The notes under the pieces are model-generated. The model was not told the origin of the DNA, ran no database searches, and saw nothing but the letters and a program-made list of their open reading frames with translations. 64,000 nucleotides of DNA from JASUTC01 sp964604305 (GTDB lineage Bacteria; Thermotogota; Thermotogae; MWEM01), in assembly GCA_964604305.1 (NCBI GenBank), contig CAZRYM010000005.1:9430-73429 (forward strand). Reading direction: 5' to 3'. Every line of letters begins with the position of its first letter. Position 1 is the first letter of the stretch. This document shows positions 9,385 through 16,119 of this stretch, one piece after another. Both the position numbers and the translations under genes were made by a program.

Positions 9385-10453
9385 ATGGAAGCAGGTCAAT
9401 ACATTAAGAGACGGGGATATTTGTTCCGAAACGATTATGGGAAACAACCATGATGATGTTGTCATAGAAAATGGGGAAAAGATTACTTTTAAAACAATTC
9501 AGAAGCTTCATAACAGAGGTATAGACTGGATTTCTGTTTATGAAGAAGATGAAAATGATACTCCCCTCAACGATCTCTTTACAGAAGAAAAACTCGAAAA
9601 ATTTTCATCCGAATTATCTCAGGTTTGTGAAGAGACTTTGAGAGAGGGAAGAATAAATATCGGAAAGACCAAGCAGATCAGTGACGAGATTAACAAAGAA
9701 ATTATTGAAGAATATGGGGAATACGTAGTCCCTTCTCTGGTAAAGTTAAAGAATATGGATGATTATACCTTTACCCACCAAGTAAATGTTGCTATCATTT
9801 CCACTATACTTGCTACTGAGAAATATGGTAAAAAAAAGGAAATCATAGAAAAATTCACCATGGGTGGTTTATTGCACGATATGGGGAAATTGTGGATTCC
9901 CGGTGAAATACTGCAAAGTAATGAACGTTTAAAATCCTTTGAATATGATATTATCAAAAAACATCCGGAATACGGGCATAAGATCGCTTTGTTGTCTGGG
10001 GTGGATAATGAATCGATATTGAACGCTATTAAGTGTCATCACGAGAGATGGGATGGAAAGGGTTATTTGGAGGGTTTAAACGGTCTAAATATCCCTTTAG
10101 AGGGTAGGCTTTTAATGGTTGCTGATGTATTTGACGCCTTAACAACTAAACGCCCTTACAAAGATGCATGGGAGCCTTATGAAGCAGTTAGTTTTATCGT
10201 AAAGCAATCCAAGAAGATGTTCGATCCTGAAATTGTCCGACTATTTTTAATAGCGTTTGGACTTTATCCCATTAACACGAAAGTGATTTTGACCACAGAA
10301 GAACTGGCAATAGTGGTAGGTAACAAAAGGGGTTCTATAACCAGACCCATTGTAAAAGTAATTAGGAATGATCAGGAAATAGAGATTGATTTATCAAAAG
10401 AAGAGAAAGTTAGTATTAAAAAGGTCATAAAAATAAGAATGCTGAACAATTAA
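9377..10453 (+). CDS. HD-GYP domain protein, probable cyclic di-GMP phosphodiesterase
   Basis: A paralogue of the preceding protein, with the same N-terminal module (IKWKQVNTLRDGDICSE) and a better conserved HD-GYP domain. Visible metal-ligand motifs are FTHQVNVA, GGLLHDMGKLWIP, KKHPEYGH and CHHERWDGKGY, then ADVFDALTTKRPYK. The proline of GYP is leucine (GYL). Expected reaction: cyclic di-GMP to pGpG or GMP. Starts TTG 9371, GTG 9374 and TTG 9377 are in frame. I choose 9377 because GAGGTG (9365-9370) is then well spaced and the N-terminus lines up with the paralogue. No membrane segment or receiver domain. Confidence 0.88.
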   Translation: MIKWKQVNTLRDGDICSETIMGNNHDDVVIENGEKITFKTIQKLHNRGIDWISVYEEDENDTPLNDLFTEEKLEKFSSELSQVCEETLREGRINIGKTKQISDEINKEIIEEYGEYVVPSLVKLKNMDDYTFTHQVNVAIISTILATEKYGKKKEIIEKFTMGGLLHDMGKLWIPGEILQSNERLKSFEYDIIKKHPEYGHKIALLSGVDNESILNAIKCHHERWDGKGYLEGLNGLNIPLEGRLLMVADVFDALTTKRPYKDAWEPYEAVSFIVKQSKKMFDPEIVRLFLIAFGLYPINTKVILTTEELAIVVGNKRGSITRPIVKVIRNDQEIEIDLSKEEKVSIKKVIKIRMLNN

Positions 10454-10461
10454 TAACCGGG

Positions 10462-11724
10462 GTGATCGCTATTTTTCCCGATATGAATTCTCAGGAACTT
10501 GTACCTGGCCTTTTTTTACCCGATTATTCTAAAAGGTCGATCGTGAATCTGTCAAATTTTATCTTAAAATTCTTTAGCTGTTCTACTCCATATCCTCCCT
10601 TGGAAATAATGGATAAAATCAGATTTCCCGAAAAGAAAAAAAAGGTCGTGTTGTTTGTAATCGATGCCATTGGAAGGGATAATCTTCAAATGGCTGCTGA
10701 ACAATCTGCATCATTAAAGAATGACTTACTCATATATGAAAAGGAAGTATTAACGAGTGTTTTTCCATCAACTACTACCGCAGCCCTCACCTCTTACAGC
10801 ACTGCTCTTCCTCCGTTGGAACACGGTATGTTGGGGTATACACTGTTTCTATCTGATTATTCCTCTCTTGTAAACATGATTTTGTTAACTCCTCCGGAAT
10901 TTGAAAGGGATTCGCTGATCCAATGTGGACTAAACCCTATGAAATTCTTAACAACACCGACGATTTTTGAAATCCTTCAAGAAAAGGGTGTCAAATGCTG
11001 GACAATTACCTCAGACTTGTTTGTGGAGTCAGGTTTAACAAAAATGCATCATAAAGGTTCTGCAAAGCGATCCTATGCAGGTATGTTGGAAATGTTTTAT
11101 CAACTGTTAAAAACAATTGAAGAAGAGGATTCCAAGACATTTATCTTTATGTACTGGGGTTTGACCGATACCCATGGTCATCATTATGGAACAAATTCAA
11201 GGCCTTATCAGGGAGGAATTGAGTATCTTTTCAGAATGCTTCGACAGGAAGTTATTGATAGAATGAATAAACAGCAGATTGATGAAACCCTGTTCCTTGT
11301 CAGCTCAGACCACGGACAAATCGATACAACCTGGCAGGATGAGGAATGGATAACCTCAGAAGACGAACTTTTTGAACACTACATTCATCCGCCTATGTCC
11401 GGTGAGCCTCGAGCTGTTTATTTCAACGTTAAAGACCCGGATGGTTTTACAAACTATTTCAACAGACGTTTCTCAAAGCGATTTCATCTGATTGAAAAAA
11501 AACATGCCATAGAGAGCAATCTTTTTTCCAACACCGCTTTACCAATCAGTGTTCAGGAGAGAGGGTTTAAGGAGAATCATTCACGTATTGGAGACTTCAT
11601 AGCCATTGCTAAAAACAGGTATTCCCTGCATTTTAAGCATCATGGCAAATCGTATACCTTAAAGGGTAAACATGGTTCATTGACATCAGAGGAACTGCTG
11701 GTACCTCTGTTAATATATTCATAG
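10462..11724 (+). CDS. Type I phosphodiesterase / nucleotide pyrophosphatase family
   Basis: An alkaline-phosphatase-superfamily metalloenzyme. Metal and nucleophile motifs occur in order: VVLFVIDAIGRD (first Asp), SVFPSTTTAALTSYST with the nucleophile Thr/Ser, EHGMLGYTL, GLTDTHGHHYG, SSDHGQID and the last His near KGKHGSLTSEE. This arrangement is that of the PF01663 group, which cleaves phosphodiester or pyrophosphate bonds. The substrate cannot be told; neighbours in cyclic di-GMP turnover make a nucleotide substrate possible. No signal peptide. The start is uncertain: GTG 10462 has a poor binding site, and ATG 10483 lies a long way after GGGGTGA. Confidence 0.85.
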   Translation: MIAIFPDMNSQELVPGLFLPDYSKRSIVNLSNFILKFFSCSTPYPPLEIMDKIRFPEKKKKVVLFVIDAIGRDNLQMAAEQSASLKNDLLIYEKEVLTSVFPSTTTAALTSYSTALPPLEHGMLGYTLFLSDYSSLVNMILLTPPEFERDSLIQCGLNPMKFLTTPTIFEILQEKGVKCWTITSDLFVESGLTKMHHKGSAKRSYAGMLEMFYQLLKTIEEEDSKTFIFMYWGLTDTHGHHYGTNSRPYQGGIEYLFRMLRQEVIDRMNKQQIDETLFLVSSDHGQIDTTWQDEEWITSEDELFEHYIHPPMSGEPRAVYFNVKDPDGFTNYFNRRFSKRFHLIEKKHAIESNLFSNTALPISVQERGFKENHSRIGDFIAIAKNRYSLHFKHHGKSYTLKGKHGSLTSEELLVPLLIYS

Positions 11725-11768
11725 ATTCAATCAGTTACAATTTTTGTCGCAGCAAAGGATATGATAGC

Positions 11769-12572
11769 ATGTCATCAAAAATTTGTGTTGTTTTACTAAA
11801 GGATTTTGCGCTGTTAGGGAGGAAAGGAGAGCTTCTTGAAATTGAAAGTGATTATGCCAGATCATACCTCCTTCCGAAGGGAATTGTAAAACAAATAACC
11901 GATAAAAATACCGTGATCAGGTTAAAAGAGAAAATAAAAGATCAAAAGAAAGAGAAACAGACTTCTTTGTCTGAGACATCGAAGGCTTTATTATATAAAT
12001 ATAACGATCCTTCTGCTGGCTCAGAAAGGCAATCCGTATTGGGGAAATTGCCCCCGATGAAATTCAGGGTACATTTCAAGAATTCTCATACAGAGAAGAT
12101 GAGTTGGGAATGGTATCCCGCTTACAAATTGAACAGGCTCCCGGCAGGTTACAGATTTGTTATTCTCACACACAAAGGGAGGCAATACCTTGGAACATTT
12201 CATTATCTTCAACAATTGTTAATCAGAAGGGTGCACTCTCCCTTGATTATCGACGGATCGAATTTGGGCTGGGTAAAAGGGAAACCGGCGATGGATCCTA
12301 TATTTGACCTTTATGAGTACATTGCAGATAAATCTGAAAAGTTTTTCTTTCCTTTCATCTGGGCATTTGACAAATCTTTTAAAAGGAAATTGCCAAAAAC
12401 AGAAAGAAGGGAATTAACTGAATTTTGTGCATGGTCAGGGACAAAAGTGGTAGATTACGCAGATGAAGAGATTTTTAAATTAGCAAAACGATATCACACA
12501 AAATATATTTTCTCTCAAGATCATTTTAAACAGTACCATACAGAGTATTATACAAGGATCACTTACAGATAA
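11769..12572 (+). CDS. Ribosomal protein L9-like domain fused to NYN/Zc3h12a-like nuclease
   Basis: Two recognisable domains flank a ~95-residue middle region. Residues 4-62 resemble the rRNA-binding N-terminal domain of bL9 (VVLLKDFALLGRKGELLEIE, DYARSYLLPKG) and even the start of its long connecting helix (NTVIRLKEKIKDQKKEK). Residues about 158-256 resemble the PIN-like NYN/Zc3h12a RNase fold: LIIDGSN (D162, N165), WAFDKSFKRK (D201), ADEEIFKLAKRY (D232, E233) and IFSQDHFKQY (D251), giving a full set of acidic candidates. The L9 C-terminal domain is absent. Inference: a ribosome- or rRNA-directed endoribonuclease. The ATG at 11769 follows AAAGGAT. It sits 44 bases after the phosphodiesterase and 20 bases before a histidine kinase. 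Confidence 0.8.
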   Translation: MSSKICVVLLKDFALLGRKGELLEIESDYARSYLLPKGIVKQITDKNTVIRLKEKIKDQKKEKQTSLSETSKALLYKYNDPSAGSERQSVLGKLPPMKFRVHFKNSHTEKMSWEWYPAYKLNRLPAGYRFVILTHKGRQYLGTFHYLQQLLIRRVHSPLIIDGSNLGWVKGKPAMDPIFDLYEYIADKSEKFFFPFIWAFDKSFKRKLPKTERRELTEFCAWSGTKVVDYADEEIFKLAKRYHTKYIFSQDHFKQYHTEYYTRITYR

Positions 12573-12592
12573 ACAAGTTGAGGGGTGTAAGA

Positions 12593-13762
12593 ATGGAACA
12601 GATAGAAGACTTAAAATTGGAAAATGAAACTTTAAAGAAAAGAATAGAGATTTTGGAAAGGGAGTTAACTGAACAGGATATTTTGAAGTTTCAGTGGGCC
12701 GGTAGTCTTGGAAGATGGGAATTGAATCTGAAGACAAAAAAGGTAAAATTCAATCCATTGAAAATCCAGACTTTGGGATACGAACCAGGAGAAATCGATC
12801 CGGATATGTATGGTTTTGTGAATATGATTCACAAAGACGATTACGATACCGCCATGCAGGCTATGAGAGAACATATTGCGGGAAAGGTTCCCGTTTACGA
12901 AACAGAATACAGGATAAAAACAAAGACAGGCGAATTTAAAACCTTTTATGACAGGGGGAAGATAATCAAAAAGGACGAAGCCGGACATCCTGAATTGGTT
13001 GCAGGGATTGTTTTTGATATAACGGAGAGAAGGAAGATGGAAGAGAAGCTGAAAGAGACGGTTTCTCAACTGAAAAAGGAAAATGAGCTCACCAATCAAA
13101 TCCTGTCTATTATTTCACATGATCTCAGGGGGACAATAGGTGCCATCTCTTCATTAATCGACCTTTTTCTAAACGAGGAATATCAGTTATCCTCCTCTGA
13201 AAAAGAACGTTTTCTTTATGACATCAATATATCTGCGAAGTCTTCATTGTCAATATTGGAAAATCTTCTGAATTGGTCAAGAAACGTAAAAGGAAGTATT
13301 AAAGCGGATTTTACCGCATTCAACCTGACTGAAGTTGTGAATGATATAGTGAGTTTTAACAGGAGTATTTTCAGTTCAAAAAACATTACCATAACGAATA
13401 ACATTAAAGAGAAGATCTACGTCAAAGGTGATAGCGATATGATTCATACCGTTGTTAGAAATCTGATCTCCAACGCCTTAAAATATACCAAAAGAAACGG
13501 GGAAATTAGCATTGATCATACAAAAGATCACGAAAAATGTTTTTTGATTATCAAAGATAACGGAGTTGGAATGGATGAAAGTAGATTAAAGGAAATTAAC
13601 AGGAACAAGGTAAAATCAAAAGAAGGAACTGAAGGAGAAACCGGAACGGGTCTGGGACTTTCACTTGTGAGAGAGTTTTTGGAGAAAAACAACGGGATTA
13701 TGGAAATAGAAAGTAAAAAAGGGGTAGGTACTACAATTAAAATCGGGTTACCAGAAGCATAA
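12593..13762 (+). CDS. Cytoplasmic PAS-domain histidine kinase
   Basis: A soluble sensor kinase with no membrane segment. A short N-terminal coiled coil (1-28) precedes a PAS fold of the PAS_3 type (about 38-150, ending VFDITERRKMEEKL), then HisKA with the phosphoacceptor His176 in ISHDLRG, and a HATPase domain with NLISNALKYT, DNGVGMD and GTGLGLSL. PAS_3 domains often bind small ligands or haem; no ligand can be inferred here. No response regulator is adjacent, so the partner must be elsewhere. The start is ATG 12593, six bases after GAGGGGTG; a frame from TTG 12578 would place the start inside that site. Confidence 0.92.
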   Translation: MEQIEDLKLENETLKKRIEILERELTEQDILKFQWAGSLGRWELNLKTKKVKFNPLKIQTLGYEPGEIDPDMYGFVNMIHKDDYDTAMQAMREHIAGKVPVYETEYRIKTKTGEFKTFYDRGKIIKKDEAGHPELVAGIVFDITERRKMEEKLKETVSQLKKENELTNQILSIISHDLRGTIGAISSLIDLFLNEEYQLSSSEKERFLYDINISAKSSLSILENLLNWSRNVKGSIKADFTAFNLTEVVNDIVSFNRSIFSSKNITITNNIKEKIYVKGDSDMIHTVVRNLISNALKYTKRNGEISIDHTKDHEKCFLIIKDNGVGMDESRLKEINRNKVKSKEGTEGETGTGLGLSLVREFLEKNNGIMEIESKKGVGTTIKIGLPEA

Positions 13763-13857
13763 AAAAATAGGCACAGCAATTGAAGACTTAAAAATTCACT
13801 GAAGAAAGCGTTAGAATAAGATGTTTTTTAAAAGTGTTAATGGAGTTTGAATAGAAA

Positions 13858-13870
13858 GTACACGCTGTAC
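13858..13870. repeat. Perfect palindrome GTACA-CGC-TGTAC
   Basis: Five-base arms around a three-base centre, about 96 bases after the kinase stop and downstream of the minus-strand promoter. It could be a protein-binding site, but one occurrence is not proof. Confidence 0.3.
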
Positions 13871-13874
13871 CTAT

Positions 13875-13988
13875 TTATAAAAAAACTAAAAATCTCGAAA
13901 TTACATATAATTTATTCATCAGATAAATCAATCGCGCAAACATAATAAAGCAATAATACCATACGATTCTGCTTGCTATTTCATTCAT
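13875..13988 (-). CDS. Possible 37-residue hydrophobic peptide (weak)
   Basis: The ATG at 13988 opens a 37-codon frame ending in TAA at 13875-13877. It begins MNEIASRIVWYYCFIMFA and continues with a second hydrophobic stretch ending SRFLVFL. It is the first ATG frame longer than a few codons after the consensus promoter at 14012-14040. Against coding: no good Shine-Dalgarno sequence (only GAGATG about 15 bases upstream) and no related neighbour. The transcript could instead be a non-coding RNA. The composition would suit a small membrane peptide. Confidence 0.25.
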   Translation of the reverse strand: MNEIASRIVWYYCFIMFARLIYLMNKLYVISRFLVFL

Positions 13989-14011
13989 TTTTTACTTTAA
14001 TCATCTCGATA

Positions 14012-14040
14012 ACTATACAACAAATAATTCGGTTTGTCAA
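14012..14040 (-). promoter_or_regulatory. Consensus sigma-A promoter facing left
   Basis: On the minus strand: TTGACA (14035-14040), 17 bases, TATAGT (14012-14017). Transcription would begin near 14005 and run toward the 3' end of the histidine kinase gene. No recognised gene lies downstream. Confidence 0.65.
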
Positions 14041-14216
14041 GTATTATTTTTTAATTTTTATTGTCAGTTTGGTTTAATTTATCTCAGCCGATCTTCTTTA
14101 GACAAAATCAGCTTTCTCTCAAGCGCAGATTAAAGGGTAATTTAGCAACATAACAAAAATAATGGATTTAATAAAGGTAAAGAATTCAAAAGCCCTTTAT
14201 CTACTTGTGTTCTTAA

Positions 14217-14246
14217 TTGTACAATTTTTTTATTTAGTAGTATAAT
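14217..14246 (+). promoter_or_regulatory. Promoter of the MFS transporter gene
   Basis: TTGTAC (14217-14222), 18 bases, TATAAT (14241-14246), 35 bases before the start codon at 14282. Confidence 0.6.
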
Positions 14247-14281
14247 TCAACAAGTAAAACGAAAAAGGAGCGACCGATCCG

Positions 14282-15667
14282 GTGATAGAATCCGATATTA
14301 AAAAGGCATTAAAATTATCGCTGATTGAAGGTGCAGGAGCTTCAGTCTTCTTAATTTTAATTCAAGGATTTATCTTTACAAAAATAGCACTTGAATTTGG
14401 TGTTGATGAACTTTTATTGGGTTTTTTAATGGGGATTCAACTGTTGAGCCAAGTTTTTCAAATCTTCGTTCCAATGATCATCAATCGCCTTCAAAAGAGG
14501 AAACCTTTTGTGATATTCTTTATTGCGTTATCAAGAGCTTTTTGGCCGCTTTTGCTGATTATGTCACTTTTGGGGTGGGCTAATCAGGAAGTCTTTATCA
14601 CCATTATTTCACTAAGTTTTATATTTGGTGCCTTTGCAGGAAATGCCTGGACCTCTTGGATGAGAGATCTTATTCCGGATAGCAAAATGGGATCATTTTT
14701 TGGTCTTCGTAACCTCATCAACACGGTTGTCAGTTTGATATTTACTTGGATTTTTTCAAGAATTCTTGAAAATAACCCCGATATTCACGGAGTAAGAATC
14801 GTCATCCTGATCGGTTTTATTTGTGCTATATGGAGTATCTTCTTTTTATCCAAACAGTATGATCCGCCATTAAAAGATTCAAAATCCGGTAATCTTTTTA
14901 AGTATATTGTTTCTGATAAAAACAATATACGATTAATGGTTTTTGGCGGATTCTGGAATTTTGCAGTCTTATTCACTGCTCCTTTTTTTTCTTATCATCA
15001 AATTCAGAATCTGAATATGAGTTTTTCGTTTTTGGGATATCTGTCCATCACATTCAGCGGCGTCATGATATTGTCGGTTATTTTATGGGGGAAACTTGCC
15101 GATAAAATCGGACACAAGAATATATTAAGAATTGGTGTTGCTTTGGCTTCAGTCGTATCAATCATGTGGTTTTTTATGGCACCACAAAATTTGCATGTAT
15201 TAATGTGGGTTGATGCCTTTTTAGCTGGTACAGCCTGGTCTGCAATCAACCTGTCTATTTTTACTCTTCCTCTCATTATAGGAGGAAGGTCGGCAGCAGT
15301 GGTATACGGATTTTTTTCTGCTTTCAACGGTGTTTTTGGTTTTTTGGGCTCAGTATTAGGAGGAGTGGCGGCTAAATATTTATCAGGTTATTCTTTCACA
15401 CTCTTTGAATTGGATATGAACGGCCTTCAAATCATGTTCCTCTTTGGCGGTATAATGCGGTTATTTTCGCTCTACTTTCTAAATAAGATAAACGTTTCCG
15501 GACATATCAGACTACGTACTGTCTTAGGACAAAGGGTTGTTAATATAAACAGAAGATTATCAAGAGACTTTTTTGAACCTATGCCCAGGTATATGTATCT
15601 GAAATCATTAGAGGTAGTCTCCCCCAAAAAGGCATCCAGAATCAAAAAAGAAATTTCATTGTTATAA
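14282..15667 (+). CDS. Major facilitator superfamily transporter
   Basis: A polytopic membrane protein with about 12 predicted segments, two six-helix halves separated by a polar loop near residues 190-210 (KQYDPPLKDSKSG). The loop between helices 2 and 3 has NRLQKRKP, a degenerate form of the basic MFS motif; the corresponding loop in the second half is GKLADKIGHKN. The C-terminal ~60 residues are cytoplasmic and basic. Substrate unknown. GTG start at 14282, with GGAG 11 bases upstream. The gene is alone between its own promoter and a bidirectional terminator shared with the two small genes that converge on it. Confidence 0.85.
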   Translation: MIESDIKKALKLSLIEGAGASVFLILIQGFIFTKIALEFGVDELLLGFLMGIQLLSQVFQIFVPMIINRLQKRKPFVIFFIALSRAFWPLLLIMSLLGWANQEVFITIISLSFIFGAFAGNAWTSWMRDLIPDSKMGSFFGLRNLINTVVSLIFTWIFSRILENNPDIHGVRIVILIGFICAIWSIFFLSKQYDPPLKDSKSGNLFKYIVSDKNNIRLMVFGGFWNFAVLFTAPFFSYHQIQNLNMSFSFLGYLSITFSGVMILSVILWGKLADKIGHKNILRIGVALASVVSIMWFFMAPQNLHVLMWVDAFLAGTAWSAINLSIFTLPLIIGGRSAAVVYGFFSAFNGVFGFLGSVLGGVAAKYLSGYSFTLFELDMNGLQIMFLFGGIMRLFSLYFLNKINVSGHIRLRTVLGQRVVNINRRLSRDFFEPMPRYMYLKSLEVVSPKKASRIKKEISLL

Positions 15668-15677
15668 GCATAAAAAA

Positions 15678-15709
15678 AGAGAGGGCTATTTAAAGCCCTC
15701 TCTTTTTTT
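15678..15709. terminator. Bidirectional terminator between MFS gene and small genes
   Basis: AGAGAGGGCT and AGCCCTCTCT form a perfect 10-bp stem around ATTTAA, flanked by A-run and T-run so that it ends transcription in both directions. It lies 11 bases after the MFS stop and 14 bases after the last small gene on the minus strand. Confidence 0.9.
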
Positions 15710-15722
15710 GGTTATATTAATA

Positions 15723-15833
15723 CTAAAATCTTTCAGAGAACCAATATGTCATATCTCTTGCTCGCTCTATACCTTCAACAATCATATCTTCTTTTACTAA
15801 ATTCTTCTTTAAAAAATTTCTTTTATTTTTCAT
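15723..15833 (-). CDS. 36-residue small protein B, paralogue of A
   Basis: ATG at 15833 with a well-placed AAGGAGTG site (seven bases away) opens a 36-codon frame ending in TAG. The product begins MKNKRNFLKKNLVKED and continues VEGIERARDMTYWFSERF, so it is basic at the N-terminus and acidic/aromatic at the C-terminus. Its C-terminal half aligns with small protein A at E-x-IER-x2-D-x3-W with identical spacing. No signal peptide, cysteine or membrane segment is present. It lies 85 bases after A and just before a strong terminator. The paired binding sites, equal length and shared motif argue for real translation. Function unknown; a signalling peptide, modified-peptide precursor or small regulator are possibilities only. 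Confidence 0.7.
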   Translation of the reverse strand: MKNKRNFLKKNLVKEDMIVEGIERARDMTYWFSERF

Positions 15834-15918
15834 TTTGATCACTCCTTATTTAGGTTTAAGTTTTCTTTCTCAGTGTATCAAACACAAAAGTTAAAATTCT
15901 TAAATGATAGTTTGGTTA

Positions 15919-16029
15919 TTAGTGAAGTCCCTGCATCGTCCAAAAAAATCTGTCTTTTTCCCTTTCAATCTGTTCACTTAACGTCTCGTATGGTTTTGAA
16001 ACCTTTATTTTGAAAATATTCCTTTTCAT
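15919..16029 (-). CDS. 36-residue small protein A, paralogue of B
   Basis: ATG at 16029 follows GGGAGG by seven bases, and 36 codons later a TAA closes the frame. The product begins MKRNIFKIKVSKPYETL and continues SEQIEREKDRFFWTMQGLH. Alignment with small protein B, offset by one residue, keeps E, IER, D and W at the same spacing, with conservative Arg/Lys and Tyr/Phe exchanges. It is upstream of B on the minus strand and about 90 bases after the GGDEF gene, with a palindrome in between (16097-16111). No known family recognised. Confidence 0.72.
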   Translation of the reverse strand: MKRNIFKIKVSKPYETLSEQIEREKDRFFWTMQGLH

Positions 16030-16096
16030 TGTAATCCCTCCCTTTTTAGTCACATAATATTAGACGAGTTATTTATGTATAATATTACACGCCATA

Positions 16097-16111
16097 CCTA
16101 TAATATATAGG
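16097..16111. repeat. Palindrome CCTATA-ATA-TATAGG upstream of the small genes
   Basis: Perfect six-base arms around a three-base centre, between the GGDEF stop codon (16120) and small gene A (start 16029). Its place suggests an operator for the small-gene transcript. I could not assign clear -35/-10 hexamers. Confidence 0.35.
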
Positions 16112-16119
16112 AGGGGTTG

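Larger units (their letters stand above)
13763..14281. other. 519-base AT-rich gap between kinase and MFS genes
   Basis: No long reading frame. It contains a palindrome GTACA-CGC-TGTAC (13858-13870), a consensus promoter on the minus strand (14012-14040) and the probable promoter of the MFS gene on the plus strand (14217-14246). A 37-codon hydrophobic frame lies downstream of the minus promoter (13875-13988). I see no terminator-like hairpin after the histidine kinase. Confidence 0.7.
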
